Shown: positions 13,870 through 17,056 of the stretch, one piece after another
Layout of the letters: every line of letters begins with the position of its first letter
Position numbering within the stretch: position 1 is the stretch's first letter
DNA from: JBECKQ01 sp040235375
GTDB taxonomy: Bacteria > Planctomycetota > Phycisphaerae > UBA1845
NCBI GenBank assembly: GCA_040235375.1
Contig: JBECKQ010000223.1
Span: 1-17,056, forward strand
Length of the DNA: 17,056 bases
Direction: 5' to 3'
Notes under the pieces: model-generated
The model's input: only the letters and a program-made list of their open reading frames with translations
What the model was told of the DNA's origin: nothing
Databases searched by the model: none
Translations under genes and position numbers: made by a program

Positions 13870-16800
13870 GTGAAAGGAATCAGGACATCCCGAATCGGAA
13901 GCTTGGCGATTGCCATGATCGTGCTCGTCTGCGGGCCGGGCGCCCTTGCATCCGAGAACGGTACAACGTTCAGGCGGACAGATCAGAAGGTGACCACACC
14001 GGCTACCGTGTGGCACAACGGGCGGAAACTGCCGCTGGTCCAGCGAACGGCCGTGGATGAGCGGGCTGCACAGGCCGTAGAGATCAATATCGATCGCCCG
14101 CTCCGGCCGAACGCCGGACAAGCCAAGTCGAGCGGGCTCCGAGCGCCGCTCGATGCCACCTACACGTTCTACGAGCAGCCGTATTCCGGTTTCTATGATT
14201 CGAGCGGCCAGTCCTGGGGAACCTGGTATGACCTGGTTCTGCCGTCGGGCGGTGTCTCTGTCGTGACCGAGATTTACCTTTCCGGAATAGTGAACGCGCA
14301 GCCTGAGGGCACCGGTGCGACTTACGATCCGGCCATCGCCCTCGTCGAGATGTACGAGGGCTATGACGAGAACGTGGCCTCGACCACTCCGGTCCACAGC
14401 GAGTGGCTTGGTGGCTTGGCATGCAGCTTCGGGTCAATGGCACCGCAAGCGCAAAGCGGATCGGGCTACTTCCAGGCCGAGCCCGGTACATACTTTTTCA
14501 CCACTGGTAACCTGGACGCCGGTCCTGGCGGTCTGCCGAGGAAGTTCATCAGCCTGCAGACCGGCACGATCGAAAACCAGGGCGGTTTCGATCGCTTCGT
14601 CTCCTTCGCCGGACAGAGTGGCACGCTGGGTTACACCTTCACCTACGGTCCCGATCCTGTCGTCGGCGACACGCGAGACAGCTTCTGCATGGACGGCTGG
14701 GGCCTCGGCATCGCCGGTGACCGGATATACGAACGGCGTGATTGTTTTATCTGGTACGGCCAGGCTTCGCGGCTGGGATTGGGACTGTACGGCGAACTCG
14801 CCGTGGACTGCAACTGCGATCTCTTCGCCGACGGTGACCAGGTCGCCTGCGGCGACGAGCTCGGAGTGCCGGCCTGCGAGTCCGGCAGTTGCGGCTGGGG
14901 GGCCGACTGCGTAACGACGGACGGCTTGTTCTGCGACCCGCTCGACATCGGCTACGTGGTCGACGCGGCGTGCGACGCCGACCCCGACAACGGGATCCCG
15001 GACACCTGCGACCTTTACGACTGCAACTCGAACGGCGTCCCCGACGGCAACGAAATCGCCGCCGGCAGCTCACTGGATTGCGATGCCAACAACATTCCCG
15101 ACGAGTGCCAGATCGACAAGGACAGCACCGCTCCGGGTGGGCCGTTCTATTGCGATCCCACCCTCGTTGTCGGCTGCGTCCCCATCTGCGATCCGGACTG
15201 CAACAACAACGGCAAAATCGACATCTGCGACACAGCGGACAACCCCGGTGATCCGTTCTACGCCGACTGCAACGGCAACTGGACACTGGATGGCTGCGAA
15301 ATCGCCTCCGGAGCGCAGCCCGATTGCGACGAGAACGGCGTCCTCGACCGATGCGAGCGGCCGTTCGTGTTCGACTGCGACAAGAACGGGTCCGAAGACT
15401 TCTGCGACATCTACGCCGGGCTGGCGAACGACTACGATGGCAACGGCATACCCGACTCGTGCCCCGGCGCAGTCTGCAACTCCCGGTGGGACGGCTTCGA
15501 GCCGGCGGAATACATCGCGAACATGCTCGTCGACGGCTTCGACAGCGACGGCGATGGAAACACCTGGACCCAGGTCGGCGACACGGGTGCTTGGCGCCCC
15601 GTGAGTTGCTTCGGCGGAACGAAGTCATTCAAACAGATCAATCGACTCTCCCAGTTCACCAACAGCGAGTTCTTCGTGTCTGCCGGCGGCACGGACCCGC
15701 CCGCCCCGGTTCCGGGGATGAGCGTTCAATTCGATTTCAAGTACGATGGCGCGCTCAACTCCGACCGTGACCAGAACTTTTATCTGATCGACGACAACGG
15801 CGACAAGACCGCCATGGTTCTCCGCTTCTCGACGACGGTCACGGACTCAGGCACAAACGCCCCGGGCAATCCGGCCGACGACGCCACGCCCGGATGGCTG
15901 TGGGTGCTCGACGCGGGCGCGAACAACGGTGACGGCGCCTGGCTCGACGTCGTCGGCCCCTTCTCAGCCGCTACGCAATGCTGGACCGCGACTGCCGGTC
16001 TCGACGCTGCCGCGCAACACATGTCGCTGTGCGTGGACACGCACGGCGATGCCGGGTTTGCCAGCCCGGTATGCCTCACCAACCTGCCCGTCGTCGAGGG
16101 CCCAACAGGCCGTATGGACTGGTTCCAGCACGGCTCGTCCACCGCGACAGGAACCGGCTCGGGCGCACTGGCGGCTGGTGTCCGATTGGATAACTTCTAC
16201 GTCTGCGAAACCGGCGCTCCGCTCGATTGCAGCCAGTACCTGCGGCCCGACGGCTCACCGGACACCGATTGCGACGGCAACCTGATCTGCGACTCGTTCG
16301 AGCTGGAAGGCCACGACACCAACAACAACGGCGTACTCGACTACTGCGAAGGTTTCTGCAACGACTGCAACAACAACTGGATTCCCGATGAGTACGATAT
16401 CGCCCAGGGCAGCGTTGCGGACGTCAACGGCAATGACATCCCCGATGTCTGCGAGCAGCTCGACCACTCGACCAGCTTCGAGGTCGCCGAAGGATTCACG
16501 CCGGGCGAGCTTGACGCTGGCGAGGGCATGGACGGCTGGGTCAACCGCATTCGCGGGCTCGTCACCATCGAGAATACGAGCGTGGGCGGCTTCCCCACCG
16601 ACGGTACACAGTGGCTCCGCATCCGCGAGGACCCGAACGCTCTGGGCTTCACAATGGTCTTCAGTCCGCGACTCGACGCGGCCGGCGATGGCGACATCGA
16701 GCGCTGGAGTTGGGACCAGCTCATCACGGCCAACGGTTTCGGCTCGATCTGGGTCGAGATCGGCGATCTGTGCGAAGACTTCGCCGGCAGCGTCACCGGC

Positions 16801-17056
16801 GATGGCAAGTTCATCTTCCTCGACCCGTTCATCGCCGGCTTCGAACTGCAGGGCGAGGTGGCCAACACCGGCTTCGAGTTCCGCGGCGACGGTAACATCT
16901 ACGCTCCGGTGCAGCCCGGTACGGCCGAACTCCTGATGCTCGAGAACAACGCGCAGCACTACTACAACGGGACCACCGCGGGCGACATCGCCCCGGACTT
17001 CGGATCGCCGGTCCATGCCAACATCGACGTGGTCAACACGCGCGGCGCGGTTCGTG
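13870..17056 (+). CDS. Giant exported protein with Cys/Asp/Asn calcium-type repeats, 3' partial
   Basis: The frame is open from GTG 13870 to the right edge (1062 codons seen), so the gene continues outside. The start has an ideal GGAGGG seven bases upstream and a signal peptide (cleavage near GALA-S, residues 26-28). Residues 90-310 form an Aromatic/Gly-rich domain of unknown type. Residues 313-535 hold eight repeats such as DCNSNGVPDGNE, DCDANNIPDECQ and DYDGNGIPDSC; residues 787-864 hold four more (for example DCNNNWIPDEYD, DVNGNDIPDVCE). Asp/Asn spacing resembles thrombospondin type 3 or dockerin-like calcium loops, with Cys pairs likely forming disulfides. Between and after the blocks lie beta-rich domains (about 537-786 and from 868), perhaps jelly-roll-like. 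Such repeats are common in planctomycete surface proteins; function and anchor are unknown. Confidence 0.85.
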   Translation, partial: MKGIRTSRIGSLAIAMIVLVCGPGALASENGTTFRRTDQKVTTPATVWHNGRKLPLVQRTAVDERAAQAVEINIDRPLRPNAGQAKSSGLRAPLDATYTFYEQPYSGFYDSSGQSWGTWYDLVLPSGGVSVVTEIYLSGIVNAQPEGTGATYDPAIALVEMYEGYDENVASTTPVHSEWLGGLACSFGSMAPQAQSGSGYFQAEPGTYFFTTGNLDAGPGGLPRKFISLQTGTIENQGGFDRFVSFAGQSGTLGYTFTYGPDPVVGDTRDSFCMDGWGLGIAGDRIYERRDCFIWYGQASRLGLGLYGELAVDCNCDLFADGDQVACGDELGVPACESGSCGWGADCVTTDGLFCDPLDIGYVVDAACDADPDNGIPDTCDLYDCNSNGVPDGNEIAAGSSLDCDANNIPDECQIDKDSTAPGGPFYCDPTLVVGCVPICDPDCNNNGKIDICDTADNPGDPFYADCNGNWTLDGCEIASGAQPDCDENGVLDRCERPFVFDCDKNGSEDFCDIYAGLANDYDGNGIPDSCPGAVCNSRWDGFEPAEYIANMLVDGFDSDGDGNTWTQVGDTGAWRPVSCFGGTKSFKQINRLSQFTNSEFFVSAGGTDPPAPVPGMSVQFDFKYDGALNSDRDQNFYLIDDNGDKTAMVLRFSTTVTDSGTNAPGNPADDATPGWLWVLDAGANNGDGAWLDVVGPFSAATQCWTATAGLDAAAQHMSLCVDTHGDAGFASPVCLTNLPVVEGPTGRMDWFQHGSSTATGTGSGALAAGVRLDNFYVCETGAPLDCSQYLRPDGSPDTDCDGNLICDSFELEGHDTNNNGVLDYCEGFCNDCNNNWIPDEYDIAQGSVADVNGNDIPDVCEQLDHSTSFEVAEGFTPGELDAGEGMDGWVNRIRGLVTIENTSVGGFPTDGTQWLRIREDPNALGFTMVFSPRLDAAGDGDIERWSWDQLITANGFGSIWVEIGDLCEDFAGSVTGDGKFIFLDPFIAGFELQGEVANTGFEFRGDGNIYAPVQPGTAELLMLENNAQHYYNGTTAGDIAPDFGSPVHANIDVVNTRGAVR

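Noticed and set aside
13870..17056. Minus-strand and alternative-frame open stretches over the giant gene
   Set aside because: They arise from the repetitive, stop-poor GAC/AAC/TGC codons of the real frame and give Arg/Ser-rich low-complexity sequences.
1..17056. CRISPR array, tRNA, rRNA or insertion sequence
   Set aside because: No regularly spaced repeats, cloverleaf-like sequence, conserved rRNA stretch or transposase was seen.

Overview
The window looks like a piece of chromosome from a GC-rich member of the Planctomycetota, possibly close to Phycisphaerae. This is inferred from three things. One is a very large secreted protein built from Asp/Asn/Cys-rich repeats of the D-C-N-x-N-G-x-x-D type. 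Another is a TIGR03790-type protein joined to PKD-like domains. The third is the number of regulators and secreted proteins. No rRNA, tRNA, CRISPR array or insertion sequence was seen, and no taxonomic marker gene is present.

Left part (1-2972): the 3' part of a secreted two-domain fasciclin protein is followed by a small DUF378 membrane protein, and the pair ends at a strong intrinsic terminator (1187-1224). Next come a SpoIIE/PP2C-type phosphatase and a convergent single-domain STAS protein whose stop codons interlock (2217-2220). This suggests a partner-switching pair. A 405-base gene-free stretch follows, with three copies of a GGTGGCAC-type repeat.

Middle (2973-6631): a glyoxalase-II-like metallo-beta-lactamase protein faces two minus-strand genes, a PafA-like alkaline phosphatase and a downstream M29 aminopeptidase. 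A 581-base divergent intergenic region (6632-7212) carries candidate promoters for both directions.

Regulatory core (6919-9704), the most interesting part: a sigma-54 activator with a degenerate receiver domain lacking the phospho-acceptor Asp is followed by about 400 non-coding bases. These hold an 18-bp dyad (8825-8842), a related degenerate site (8999-9016) and a perfect-consensus sigma-54 promoter (9126-9141). That promoter sits just ahead of a gene for a 117-residue protein I do not recognise, and a long hairpin terminator (9655-9704) lies downstream. Read together, this is a self-contained one-gene sigma-54 regulon next to its likely activator.

Right part (9734-17056): a GbsR/MarR-like regulator with its own promoter; a predicted lipoprotein with three PKD/REJ-like domains, a Cys-rich calcium-type segment and a C-terminal TIGR03790 domain; a 756-base stretch without a convincing gene; and a giant exported protein with at least twelve Ca-binding-type repeats, cut by the right edge. 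The TIGR03790 family is known to track with PEP-CTERM/exosortase genomes, so surface or exopolysaccharide biology is a plausible theme for the secreted proteins. That theme is inference.
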